This document shows, piece after piece, positions 24,877-33,183 of a stretch of DNA of 64,000 nt. Both the position numbers and the translations under genes were made by a program. The notes beneath the pieces were generated by a model, which saw only the letters and a list, made by a program, of their open reading frames with translations, had not been told where the DNA came from and searched no databases. This DNA is from Agromyces sp. LHK192 (GTDB lineage Bacteria > Actinomycetota > Actinomycetes > Actinomycetales > Microbacteriaceae), in the NCBI RefSeq assembly GCF_004006235.1, contig NZ_CP034753.1, positions 3,348,001-3,412,000 on the forward strand. The letters run 5' to 3'. Within the stretch, counting starts at the first letter, position 1; each line of letters opens with the position of its first letter.

Positions 24877-26114
24877 ACAGCCACCCCCACATCGATCTTC
24901 CCCGTCACCGCAGCCGAGATCAGCGCAGCGCGACGCTCGCGGGCGAGAGTAATGCCCCTACGACCAACCTCGATCGCGGCATCGATCTCGGCGGTTGCGC
25001 GATTCAGCCGTTCAACGATCGCGAGCTGTTCGGGCAGGGACGGCACCGAGATCAGAACGGACAGGAAGTCGCCGTAGCTGAGGTTCTGCATGCTCGAGCT
25101 CGCACCAACGCTGAGCCCCCGAAGCTGCGAGCGGTACGCGTCAGACAGTGTCCAATAATGCATGTAGGCCGCGTCGGCGCCTGAAAATGTGAGCTGCCAG
25201 AGCTTGTCCGAAAGGTACAAGGTTGGGTGGTCGCGCTTGACGTAGCCAGCGCTGCCGACGAGTTCGGGAGTGTTCGCACGATTGACGATGAGAGTCCCGC
25301 CTAGAACCGGAGTCGCCACGCGGTCGACTTCCTCCTCGACGACTCGCTTGTTCTCGCTCGGGTCGAAGTAGCCCTTCGAAACCGCACCGGTCTTGAGGAC
25401 CCCGATCTCGTCACCCTCCGCGGGAACGGAGTAGCCGTTCACACTGACGCCCGAGTTGTTCTTGGGCCCAAGCCGGCGAACCTGGCAGTGGTCCCATGCC
25501 TCAGGCAACTCTGCGGGCGCCACGGCGAGCTCAATGGCGGCGGCGCGGCGTTCGGTGAGGAGGGCGATGAGTTCCTCGTTCTTCGCGATGAACGCGTCGA
25601 TCTGCGCCGTCTCCCGATCCAGATAGTCCGCAATCGCCCGCTGCTCCTCTACTGCAAGCTCAGCGATGGGCAGCCGCGCCACCTTCTCCGCGGTGAAGTG
25701 CGGGATCGTCGCTGTGCTGACAACCGAGTCGATTTCGCCAGAGTCGAGCGCAGCCTGGATGGCGTAGTCCAAGAAGCGTCCGTCAGCTCGTGACTGGGTG
25801 GGACGGACGCGGATGATGGAGTTCTGAAAGCCCCAGCCGTCCATGTCTTCATGAAGTACGGCCGACCTGCCGTAGCCGGCTCCACCTTCAACGATCACGA
25901 CGTCATCTCGGCGGAGGGTCAGCGATCGGAGTTCCGCGTTCGAGAACCACATGCGCTGGTCCGGGAGATCGATGAGGCGGCCGCTAGGTTGAACGTGAGC
26001 TGCGCGGAGGTACGGGGCCTGGACTGCACCTTCCGACGACGTGGTTTGAACCATCTTGCCGAGCGTGCAGGTCGCAAGGCGTTTGAGCTGCACCCGCTTC
26101 GGGGACTCGCTCAC
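24873..26114 (-). CDS. hsdS: Type I restriction-modification specificity subunit
   Basis: A 413-residue HsdS, which sets the DNA target for both methylation and cleavage. It has the usual two target-recognition domains (about 1-150 and 200-360), each followed by a conserved helical spacer: PIAELAVEEQRAIADYLDRE with IDAFIAKNEELIALLTERR, and SVPSLPEQLAIVERLNRA with IDAAIEVGRRGITLARERR. The GTG at 26114 overlaps the hsdM stop. The recognition sequence cannot be predicted by eye. Its codon usage is less GC-biased than hsdM and hsdR, as expected for recombining recognition domains. Confidence 0.93.
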   Translation of the reverse strand: MSESPKRVQLKRLATCTLGKMVQTTSSEGAVQAPYLRAAHVQPSGRLIDLPDQRMWFSNAELRSLTLRRDDVVIVEGGAGYGRSAVLHEDMDGWGFQNSIIRVRPTQSRADGRFLDYAIQAALDSGEIDSVVSTATIPHFTAEKVARLPIAELAVEEQRAIADYLDRETAQIDAFIAKNEELIALLTERRAAAIELAVAPAELPEAWDHCQVRRLGPKNNSGVSVNGYSVPAEGDEIGVLKTGAVSKGYFDPSENKRVVEEEVDRVATPVLGGTLIVNRANTPELVGSAGYVKRDHPTLYLSDKLWQLTFSGADAAYMHYWTLSDAYRSQLRGLSVGASSSMQNLSYGDFLSVLISVPSLPEQLAIVERLNRATAEIDAAIEVGRRGITLARERRAALISAAVTGKIDVGVAV

Positions 26115-28099
26115 CGCTCGACCTCCACGAGCATTGCGCGGAGCTGGTCCATGACGGCGTCGAGGTCGCGGTCGATCTCTTCGAGGGGCCGAGGCGGGAC
26201 GTACTGGTAGAAGTGGCGGGTGAAGGGGATCTCGGCGCCTTCCTTGGTCTTCGCATGATCGATCCAGGCGTCCGGTGCGTACGGGAGGACTTCGCGGGCG
26301 ATGTAGGCGTCGACGTCCTGGGCCCAGGGCACGTTCTCGGTGTCGCGGAGCGAGGCATCCGGTTCGGGGTTGCCCTTGGGGTCGCGGCACGGTTCGGCGG
26401 AGTCATCCTGCTCGCCGAGGGCGAGGGCGAGGGTCTTCAGGAGCGGTGCCGGGAGGGTGAAGCCTTCGGCCTTCGCGGCATCCTTCAGCGCCTTCTGGAA
26501 CGCGGGGCGATCGGTCCACATCTTGGTCTCGACAGGCTCGACCAGCGAAGTGGTCTCGACCCGCTCGCCGAGCGCAAGGAGGGTGGCGCGGAGCGCCGAG
26601 GCATCCGCGTCATTGAGTTTCTGGACCGGCTTGGTCTCGAAGACGGCGTCGATGCGCTCGGGCGTGGCCTGCCAGTTGAGTTTGAGGGGGCGTTCGACGG
26701 TGATGGTGCGGTAGAGGAAGTCCTCGTTGCGGAAGATCTTCGAGTGCTCGCCGTCCTCGAATCCGGCGTACAGGTGCACGATCTCCGCGATGTTCTCGGG
26801 CGAGAGTTCGTTGCGCTTGGAGCCGAGGCCCTTGCGGAGCTTCTGGAACATTTCGCGGCCGTCGATGAGCTGCACGCGGCCCCGGCGGTCATCCGTCTTG
26901 CGGTTGCTGAGCACCCAGATGTAGGTCGAGATGCCGGTGTTGTAGAACATGTCCTTCGGCAGGCCGATGATCGCCTCGACGAGGTCGTGGTCGAGCAGCC
27001 ACTTGCGGATGTTCGACTCGCCGCCGCCGGCACCCCCGGAGAACAGCGGCGACCCATTCAGCACGATCGCCATCCGCGAGCCACCGTCGGCGGGCTTGCG
27101 CATCTTCGAGACCAGGTGCAGCAGGAACAGCATCGCGCCGTCGCTGACCGTCGGGGTGCCGGGGCCGAACCGGCCGTTGAAGCCGAGCTTGGCGCGCTCG
27201 TCCTCGATCTCCGTGCGCTGGTCCTTCCAGTCGACGCCGAACGGCGGGTTCGAGAGCCCATAGTCGAACTTCTTGTCCTCGAAGTGGTCCTCGGTGAGGG
27301 TGTCGCCGAGCCGGATGTTGTCGACGTCCTGCCCCTTGATGACCATGTCGGCCTTGCAGATCGCATACGACCCATCGTTGATGTCCTGCCCGTACAGGCT
27401 CAGGTTGATGCCCGGGTTCACCGAGTGCAGGTACTCGTCCGCGACCGACAGCATGCCGCCCGTGCCTGCCGTCGGGTCGTAGATCGAGCGGACCGTGCCC
27501 GGCTTCGTCAGCGCGTCATCGTCGAGCGCGAACAGCAGCTGCACCATCAACGCGATCACCTCGCGCGGCGTGTAGTGATCACCCGCGGTCTCGTTCGAAC
27601 GCTCGTTCGCCCACCGAATGAGCTCCTCGAACACGAGTCCCATCTCGATGTTGCTGACCACGCTCGGGTGGAAGTTCGCCTGCGCGAACTTCTCGGTCAC
27701 CGCGAAGAGCTTGTTCTTCTCGGCGAGCTTGCTCAGGGTCTTGTCGAACTCGAATCGCTCGAAGATGTCGCGCACATTCTCGGAGAACCCGACGAGGTAG
27801 GAGGCGAGGTTCTCGCGCAGGTCGGCCGGGTCGGCCGTGAGCTTCGCCATCGTGAACGGGCTCGTGTTGTAGAACTCGTGGCCGGATGCCTCGCGCAACT
27901 GGAGGTCGCGGATCATCTCCGGGAGCGATTCAGGCTGCGCGGCGGCCGTCTCGAGTACCTGCGCCTTCGTTCCGGCGAGCACTGCGTCGAGGCGGCGCAG
28001 CACCGTGAACGGCAGCACCACCGACCCGTACTCAGAAGGCTTGAACGGGCCGCGAAGGGATTCGGCGATGTTCCAGATGAAGGAGACGTGGTTCACCAC
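26111..28099 (-). CDS. hsdM: Type I restriction-modification methyltransferase subunit
   Basis: A 662-residue HsdM that transfers methyl from S-adenosylmethionine to adenine N6 within the HsdS target. An N-terminal helical domain is followed by motif I DPTAGTGGML and catalytic motif IV NPPFG. The C-terminal third is longer than in short HsdM proteins and contains MYB-like acidic stretches. GTG 28099 is chosen for the AGGAG site; a second GTG follows directly. The gene is the promoter-proximal member of the operon and overlaps hsdS by 4 nt. Confidence 0.95.
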   Translation of the reverse strand: MVNHVSFIWNIAESLRGPFKPSEYGSVVLPFTVLRRLDAVLAGTKAQVLETAAAQPESLPEMIRDLQLREASGHEFYNTSPFTMAKLTADPADLRENLASYLVGFSENVRDIFERFEFDKTLSKLAEKNKLFAVTEKFAQANFHPSVVSNIEMGLVFEELIRWANERSNETAGDHYTPREVIALMVQLLFALDDDALTKPGTVRSIYDPTAGTGGMLSVADEYLHSVNPGINLSLYGQDINDGSYAICKADMVIKGQDVDNIRLGDTLTEDHFEDKKFDYGLSNPPFGVDWKDQRTEIEDERAKLGFNGRFGPGTPTVSDGAMLFLLHLVSKMRKPADGGSRMAIVLNGSPLFSGGAGGGESNIRKWLLDHDLVEAIIGLPKDMFYNTGISTYIWVLSNRKTDDRRGRVQLIDGREMFQKLRKGLGSKRNELSPENIAEIVHLYAGFEDGEHSKIFRNEDFLYRTITVERPLKLNWQATPERIDAVFETKPVQKLNDADASALRATLLALGERVETTSLVEPVETKMWTDRPAFQKALKDAAKAEGFTLPAPLLKTLALALGEQDDSAEPCRDPKGNPEPDASLRDTENVPWAQDVDAYIAREVLPYAPDAWIDHAKTKEGAEIPFTRHFYQYVPPRPLEEIDRDLDAVMDQLRAMLVEVER

Positions 28100-28257
28100 G
28101 GTAGGGGCACTCCTGGTCGGTCGGTAAGGGTTCGGCGCGTTCGATGCGCCACAGCTCATCCTCGCGCACCGCCGAATGAGCATCGCTCGGCGACACGTGG
28201 GAGTACGTGCCCAGAAGGGGGTACAAGCGTGCGATTCCGTCGTGAGGGATGCTCCGA

Positions 28258-28263
28258 CATACT
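28258..28263 (+). promoter_or_regulatory. -10 hexamer CATACT of a leaderless gene
   Basis: CATACT ends 6 nt before the ATG at 28270; no ribosome site is visible. Confidence 0.5.
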
Positions 28264-28269
28264 CTCAAG

Positions 28270-28914
28270 ATGCCCGAAACGACGCTTCACATCCATGTTT
28301 CTGCCGATTGCGGACCGGCCGTCGACGCTGACGTCTTGGTCGTCGCAGATCCCTCGGAGCGTCTCATCGATGCTGCCGAGCGAGCCGTTCGAGATCAGGT
28401 GGACGCTCGGTTTGAGGGCAAGCTCGTTGGCATCATCTGGAACGACCCGGAATACCCAGATCGGCTCATGCAGCTGTACCCGGTTGATCTCACCGTCGGC
28501 GCTACTCGAGCCTACTTCGGAGAAGAAGCTGACGAATCGCCCGCCACGATCATTCTCACAACCGGTGGCTTCGGCGGCGACGCACAATTGTTTGCCTACG
28601 CGATCGACTTCGTAATTGGAAGCCTGGGCACCGTCGGAACTGTTCAAACCGCGTTGTCAGTCCAGCGGGCGGCCATCAGAGTCAGGTACCGGAGGTTTCG
28701 CGACCTTGCGAAACAATGGAACGACAGCGAGTACCTGTCACCCGACCTCGTTGAGGCAGTGTGTGCCGACCCGGTTTGGCGACGGGATCATTTCGATCGA
28801 GTTTTTGGACTCGACGAGCACCGCGGCCCCCTTCTCCTGCGGACTCTCGGATACGAACGCTGGTCCGATTCGTCGAGCGAGCGGTGGCACCGGACGAACT
28901 TCGACGTTCCGTAG
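28270..28914 (+). CDS. Hypothetical protein beside the RM operon
   Basis: Not recognised. A 214-residue soluble protein with an alternating strand/helix pattern: TTLHIHVSADC, DADVLVVADPSERLIDAAER, KLVGIIWNDPEYPDRLMQLYP, ATIILTTGGFGGDAQLFAYA and a basic helix RAAIRVRYRRFRDLAKQW. The TGGFGG stretch could be a nucleotide-binding or hinge loop, but no known motif is complete. Codon usage is less GC-biased than the core genome, like the RM genes, and it is divergent from hsdM, so it may belong to the same acquired block. Confidence 0.6.
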   Translation: MPETTLHIHVSADCGPAVDADVLVVADPSERLIDAAERAVRDQVDARFEGKLVGIIWNDPEYPDRLMQLYPVDLTVGATRAYFGEEADESPATIILTTGGFGGDAQLFAYAIDFVIGSLGTVGTVQTALSVQRAAIRVRYRRFRDLAKQWNDSEYLSPDLVEAVCADPVWRRDHFDRVFGLDEHRGPLLLRTLGYERWSDSSSERWHRTNFDVP

Positions 28915-29005
28915 TGCCTCTCTGTAGTAGGAGGCCAGGCCCTCGGGCTGGGTTATACGCCTCGCGCTCAAGGCATCCACCTAGTCTGTGCGGCGACCAT
29001 GCTCG

Positions 29006-29290
29006 ACGCGAGACGTTCGAAGTTGAGGCGCTGCGTGTCGATTCGACGCTCGGCGCAATCATCGACGAACCGCGCAGCGACATCATCGTCGCCCTCAAGG
29101 GTTCGCCTGATCGCGCTGACCGGCCTCCCGACGACGCTCGGCGACCCCAGGCGCTGTGCTCGGCGAAACCGAGAGCTGGTCTTCCCGGTTCGTATTGACC
29201 TGTGCAAGAGCATCAGGCGCGTAGCGCGCGGCGAGCCGTGCGACGGGATACTGGGCGACGGGGATGCGGTCGCGCAGGCGACTCGCCTCA
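29006..29290. pseudogene. Rearranged relic of the coiled-coil protein gene (two pieces in opposite orientation)
   Basis: The 396-bp gap 28915-29309 contains two decayed pieces of a gene like 31759-33114. Plus-strand 29006-29101 encodes ETFEVEALRVDSTLGAII.. and so on to IIVALKG. Minus-strand 29290-29102 encodes SRLRDRIPVAQYPVARLAAR and continues to VAERRREAGQRDQAN. In the intact gene these are adjacent and collinear, with about 20 residues between them. Here that spacer is gone and one piece is inverted, with the junction near 29101. Neither piece has a start. Confidence 0.85.
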
Positions 29291-29309
29291 TGCCGCACAG
29301 GATCCACGC

Positions 29310-29702
29310 TTACGGCCAGTTCGCACCCCACTGCGCAATCCCCGAGCCGAGCCACTGCACCGCGTAGGCGACGACGAGTGCGACCGGCGCAACCCACCAG
29401 GCCCAGCGTTCGCGGACGATCAACACGATCGACACGACCACGGCAGCGAACCAAAGGACGATCGGCGCGAGCATGGCGACGGCGGTGCCCGCAATGATCA
29501 GCCCGTCGTTGCACACGTTGAACGTCGAGCATTGACCGGTGACGGCTTGCACCCAGAGTCCCATCCATGCCAACCCCAAGACGGCGGGAATCAGCAGCAC
29601 CAGCGCGACCGTCGTCGTAGCGATGTTCCAACGCCGCTCCCTGCGACGATCAGCTTCGAGGTCGCGCATGAGCGCGGGTGGTGCGCCGGCGTCGGGATTC
29701 AT
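29310..29702 (-). CDS. Small membrane protein
   Basis: Not recognised. A 130-residue protein with three hydrophobic helices (about 27-50, 65-92, 99-122) and a basic N-terminus (MRDLEADRRRERRWN). Two Cys residues (GQCSTFNVCNDG) sit in the loop after the first helix and may form a disulfide outside the membrane. ATG 29702 is chosen because GATACT lies 6 nt upstream, although the frame stays open further upstream. Confidence 0.6.
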   Translation of the reverse strand: MNPDAGAPPALMRDLEADRRRERRWNIATTTVALVLLIPAVLGLAWMGLWVQAVTGQCSTFNVCNDGLIIAGTAVAMLAPIVLWFAAVVVSIVLIVRERWAWWVAPVALVVAYAVQWLGSGIAQWGANWP

Positions 29703-29708
29703 CGGATC

Positions 29709-29714
29709 AGTATC
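29709..29714 (-). promoter_or_regulatory. -10 hexamer GATACT of a leaderless gene
   Basis: On the minus strand GATACT ends 6 nt before the ATG at 29702. Confidence 0.5.
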
Positions 29715-29980
29715 GGGGTCGGCACGCTCGGGCGGCAACGGAGAATCGCGACCGACTCGAACGGCAGTGTTCGCGCCTGCTGCCGCTCGAAGTCGCGAAC
29801 GTCGTGCGCCGTGTTGCTCATGCGCCATGCGACGACCATTGCCCGGCCCGGGACCCACTCGCGAGCGATGACCTCCATCTGACGCGGGAACGATGAGAAC
29901 GGAACGGCCTCGAGCATCCCCCGTTCTGGGGGCCGTCTCGACCTCCCCGCTGGCACCGCGCGCTGCCAGCATGCGAAAGC

Positions 29981-30922
29981 ATGACTGGACCGAGCACGAC
30001 CCCAGCAGGATGGTACGACGACGGGTCGGGAACCGGCACGCTCAGATACTGGGACGGGAACGCCTGGACCGATCACACAGCGCCGGCGCAGCCGGTAGCG
30101 GATGCCGGCCCGATGGGTGCCGAACCGACGGGTCCGACGACGCCGGTCGTCGGTCAGCCGCCGACAGCAAGCGCCACCACGGCGTACGACCAGTCACCCG
30201 CATACCCGGTGTCAGCGCAGCCGGGGGCATCCGTGCCTGATCCGAACCGGAAGCCGCACGTGCTCGGGTTCATTGCGCTCGGGGTCGCCGTCTTGGGCTT
30301 CATCTTCGCGTGCATTCCGGGGGCGCTCATCGTCGGCTGGGTGCTGCTGCCCATCGCGTTCGTGCTCGCGATCGTCGCCTTGTTCATGAAGGGCGCGAAG
30401 TGGCCCGCGATCACGGGACTGATCCTCTCGATTGTCGGCACCATCGTCGGGTTCGTCGTCTTCTTCACCGTGGTCACGACTTCGTTCGACGAAGCGTTCG
30501 ACGGCGTCGGCGGAACGGGTGCCACGACCGAGGAGGCCTCGGAAGCGCCCGCCGATGGGGGCGACGCCAGCGAAGCGCCCGTTCCCGACGCGGTCGGCAC
30601 GCTCGCGTTCGGCGACACCATGATCTACGAAGACGGCGTTGAGCTGACCGTCTCGGAGCCGCAACCGTACACGCCGAGCGAGTTCGCAGCCGGTGCCGAC
30701 CAGGCGACGAACATCGTGTTCACGATGACCATCACCAACAACTCGACCGAGAATCTCGAGCCGCTCCCGTTCCCCCAACTGTCGTCGGGAGGCCAGGAGT
30801 CCAGCGAGATCTTCGACGTGACAGAGGCCGGTGACATCGGCCTCGCACCGACGAACGTCATCCTGCCCGGGCAGTCGGTCACGTGGCAGTCGGCGTGGTC
30901 GGCGCCGATCCGAACTCGTTGA
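29981..30922 (+). CDS. DUF2510/DUF4190-like membrane protein with DUF4352-like domain, frameshifted near its end
   Basis: A 313-residue frame. Residues 8-32 are a DUF2510 module (PAGWYDDGSG...RYWDGNAWTDHT). A Pro/Thr/Ala linker follows, then two or three helices (about 94-160) of DUF4190 type. The exported beta-rich domain (about 195-300) resembles DUF4352 (FGDTMIYEDGVELTVSEP, NIVFTMTITNNSTENLEP). The frame ends in a non-family SAPIRTR. The expected ending, DPNSLTLQVAPAFEYEDAIF, continues in another frame to a TGA at 30979-30981. A single-base deletion near 30903-30906 would explain this. It is either a real recent mutation or a sequencing error. Confidence 0.8.
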   Translation: MTGPSTTPAGWYDDGSGTGTLRYWDGNAWTDHTAPAQPVADAGPMGAEPTGPTTPVVGQPPTASATTAYDQSPAYPVSAQPGASVPDPNRKPHVLGFIALGVAVLGFIFACIPGALIVGWVLLPIAFVLAIVALFMKGAKWPAITGLILSIVGTIVGFVVFFTVVTTSFDEAFDGVGGTGATTEEASEAPADGGDASEAPVPDAVGTLAFGDTMIYEDGVELTVSEPQPYTPSEFAAGADQATNIVFTMTITNNSTENLEPLPFPQLSSGGQESSEIFDVTEAGDIGLAPTNVILPGQSVTWQSAWSAPIRTR

Positions 30923-30999
30923 CACTGCAGGTCGCCCCGGCGTTCGAATACGAGGACGCGATCTTCACGAACGTGCAATGAACCGGTCGAGCTGAACTC

Positions 31000-31016
31000 G
31001 CATGCATTCTGCATGC
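31000..31016. promoter_or_regulatory. Palindromic operator of vapBC
   Basis: GCATGCA-TTC-TGCATGC, perfect 7-bp arms with a 3-bp centre, 8 bp upstream of the vapB -10 hexamer. The position fits the autoregulatory operator bound by VapB ribbon-helix-helix dimers. Confidence 0.65.
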
Positions 31017-31024
31017 ATCACTGC

Positions 31025-31030
31025 TAAACT
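31025..31030 (+). promoter_or_regulatory. -10 hexamer TAAACT of vapBC
   Basis: TAAACT ends 6 nt before the ATG at 31037, suggesting a leaderless transcript. Confidence 0.6.
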
Positions 31031-31036
31031 GCGGTC

Positions 31037-31270
31037 ATGCCTGTATCGATCACCGTGCGCGCCGTGCCCGACGAGGTACGCGACGAGCTCGCCGCCCGCG
31101 CGGCCCGGGCGGGCCAGTCGCTGCAGGAGTTCCTGAGCGCCGAACTCGCGGCGATCGCCTCCAGGCCGAGCCTGCGCGAAGCCGTGCTTCGCGCGCGCAT
31201 CGACGCACGCCACTACCCGCCGATCGGACCGATCGACCTGATCACCGACCTCGATGCCGACCGCCGCTGA
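31037..31270 (+). CDS. vapB: VapB/FitA-like ribbon-helix-helix antitoxin
   Basis: A 77-residue antitoxin. Residues 1-40 have the ribbon-helix-helix pattern: strand VSITVRAVP, then DEVRDELAARAARAGQSLQE and LSAELAAIAS. The C-terminal part (SLREAVLRARIDARHYPPIG) should wrap the toxin's active site. The gene overlaps vapC by 17 bp and its promoter carries a palindromic operator, so the pair is probably self-regulated. Confidence 0.85.
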   Translation: MPVSITVRAVPDEVRDELAARAARAGQSLQEFLSAELAAIASRPSLREAVLRARIDARHYPPIGPIDLITDLDADRR

Positions 31271-31709
31271 CCGGCGTCGGCGTGACGCGTCGCAGCCCGA
31301 GCGGCCCGCTCAGTCTCCACGGGTCGTGGTCGACGCATCCGTCGTGGTGACGCTGCTGATCGATCCCGGTGAAGCCGGCGACGCAATCGCGGAACACCTG
31401 CGAGACACGGTCGCCTACGGGCCCACTCTCCTGCCGTTCGAGGTGGCGAACGTACTGCGGCGTCGTCGCAATGGCGGGTTGCTTTCCGACGCCGAGGCAT
31501 CCCTCGCCCACGCCCGTCTCCTCGATCTGCCGATCGAACTGTGGCCGTGGGAGCCCGTCGCCCGCCGCGCGTGGGCGCTCGGTGCGAACTTGACGAGTTA
31601 CGACGCCGCGTACGTCGCCCTCGCCGAAGAGCTCGACGCGGTGCTGCTCACCCGCGACACGAGGCTCGCTGCGGCGCCCGGGGTGGCGTGCGAGATCGTC
31701 GTCGTGTGA
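31254..31709 (+). CDS. vapC: VapC-like PIN domain ribonuclease toxin
   Basis: A 151-residue PIN-domain RNase. The acidic metal-binding set is complete: Asp27 (VVVDASV), Glu63 (PFEVANVL), Asp117 (TSYDAAY) and Asp135 (LLTRDTRL). An N-terminal extension of about 22 residues before the first strand is unusual and may mean that the true start is internal. Translation is coupled to vapB by overlap. The RNA target is unknown. Confidence 0.9.
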   Translation: MPTAADRRRRDASQPERPAQSPRVVVDASVVVTLLIDPGEAGDAIAEHLRDTVAYGPTLLPFEVANVLRRRRNGGLLSDAEASLAHARLLDLPIELWPWEPVARRAWALGANLTSYDAAYVALAEELDAVLLTRDTRLAAAPGVACEIVVV

Positions 31710-31758
31710 ACGACAGGGCGCGTCCGGACTCGTCAACCCGCCCCGGGAGACGCTGACC

Positions 31759-33114
31759 TCAGTCGAAGATGCCGTCCAGCACGCTCCCGATGACGAGCCC
31801 ACCGAGGATGCCGCCCATCATGTCGCCGCCACCGCCGCGGCGTCCGCCGCCGTAGCCGCCGCCCCAGCCACCTCCGCCGCCCCACGGGTCCTGCGGACGC
31901 GACGAGTCGATGTCCCGGCGCGCGAGCTGCAGCGCCTCACCGGCCAGGTGCGCCGTGCGGCGAGCCATGCCCATGGCCTGCTCGCGGTCGTCTTCGTCGA
32001 TCGAGTGCGAGGCTGCGGCCGATCCGAGGAACTGGTCGAGCTCCGCACGGATGCGATCGGCCTCGGCGAGGCGGGTTCGGGCGTCGGCGCCGATCCATCC
32101 GCGATGCCCGGCGATGAGGTCGCGGGCGACGGCGAGCTGGCGGTCGGCATCGTCGATCGCGTGGATCACGTGCTCGAGCGGCGGCACCGGCCGGGCCGCA
32201 CGTTCGCGGGCCGCGGCGATCGCAGCATCCAGTCCGGAGTTCGCGTCGCGCAGCCGGTCGAGGTGCGTGAATGGGTCGGCGTTGACGCCCGCGGGTGGCA
32301 GTGCGGCGAGCGCCGCCTGGAGCTCGCCGATCGCGGCGGTCACCTTCGGCGTCGCCGGCTCCTTCAGCGCGACGACGATGTCGCCGCGCGAGTCCTCGAT
32401 GATCGCGCCGAGCGTCGACTCGGCGCGCAGCGCCTCGACCTCGAACGTCTCGACCGCGTCGAGCAGGGTCGCCGCACGACGAACCGACTCGGTGGATGCC
32501 TCGAGCGCGAGGTTCGCCTGCTCACGCTGCCCGGCCTCGCGACGACGCTCGGCGACGCCGGCGCTGTGCTCGGCGAAGCCGAGGAGCTGCTCGGCCTCAC
32601 CCGGGTTCGCATCGACCTGCGAGAGAGCTTCGGGCGCGTAGCGCGCTGCCAGCCGCGCGACGGTCTCGCGGGCGTGGGGGATTCGGTCGCGCAGGCGAGA
32701 GGCATCCCCTCGCACCTTCGCCAGGATCTCGGGAGCCCGACGCGCCCGCGCGATCTTGTCGGCGAGCGCGGTCGTGTGCTCGTCGAGCAGGTCCTCGGCC
32801 CACTCGCAGAGCTGCACGATGCGCGCGTTGCGGGTGCGCAGCTCCTCGGCGGTGTCGGGGATGTGGTCGTGGTTCAGCTGGTTCAGCCGGAACGCCTCGC
32901 CCAGGTGCTGCTTCACCGCGGCGAGCGCCTCGGAGAGTCCGCGGGTCGCTTCGGGTCCGAGCTCGACCTCGGCGAAGACGAGCTCGTCGCTCACCACGCG
33001 GATGCGCTCGTCGGCCTCGACCAACTCCGCCCCGGCGCGCTTCGCCAGGTCGGCGCCCTGCGCCTCGAGTTGCGCCTGCTCTTCGCGGCGACGTTTGCCC
33101 CAGAATCCGGCCAT
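31759..33114 (-). CDS. Long coiled-coil protein with Gly-rich tail
   Basis: A 451-residue protein that is nearly all alpha-helical with heptad-like Leu/Ala spacing. It begins AGFWGKRRREEQAQLEAQ and ends with a Gly-rich segment (PWGGGGGWGGGYGGGRRGG) and a short hydrophobic helix (GGILGGLVIGSVLDGIFD). It resembles the C-terminal coiled-coil half of actinobacterial TPM-domain proteins, but no TPM domain or signal peptide is present. A shorter paralogue lies at 60369-61148 and a rearranged relic at 29006-29290. The ATG lies in an inverted repeat and 7 nt behind TAGGAT. Function unknown. Confidence 0.75.
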   Translation of the reverse strand: MAGFWGKRRREEQAQLEAQGADLAKRAGAELVEADERIRVVSDELVFAEVELGPEATRGLSEALAAVKQHLGEAFRLNQLNHDHIPDTAEELRTRNARIVQLCEWAEDLLDEHTTALADKIARARRAPEILAKVRGDASRLRDRIPHARETVARLAARYAPEALSQVDANPGEAEQLLGFAEHSAGVAERRREAGQREQANLALEASTESVRRAATLLDAVETFEVEALRAESTLGAIIEDSRGDIVVALKEPATPKVTAAIGELQAALAALPPAGVNADPFTHLDRLRDANSGLDAAIAAARERAARPVPPLEHVIHAIDDADRQLAVARDLIAGHRGWIGADARTRLAEADRIRAELDQFLGSAAASHSIDEDDREQAMGMARRTAHLAGEALQLARRDIDSSRPQDPWGGGGGWGGGYGGGRRGGGGDMMGGILGGLVIGSVLDGIFD

Positions 33115-33132
33115 AGGTTCGATCCTATGGCC
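33109..33132. promoter_or_regulatory. Inverted repeat covering start codon and -10 of the coiled-coil gene
   Basis: GGCCATAGG-TTCGAT-CCTATGGCC, perfect 9-bp arms. It includes the ATG (33112-33114) and the -10 hexamer TAGGAT (33122-33127, minus strand). It is a plausible repressor site or 5' RNA hairpin. Confidence 0.5.
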
Positions 33133-33183
33133 GCGGCTGGGAGCGGGCTGCAGGCGTTCGCGGAGGGCGGTGCGAGCCGACCC

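Noticed and set aside
22834..25077. A 747-codon open frame on the plus strand opposite hsdR/hsdS
   Set aside because: It is antisense to a clearly functional hsdR with all motifs; long antisense frames are expected at this GC content. Composition is Arg/His-rich with no domain.
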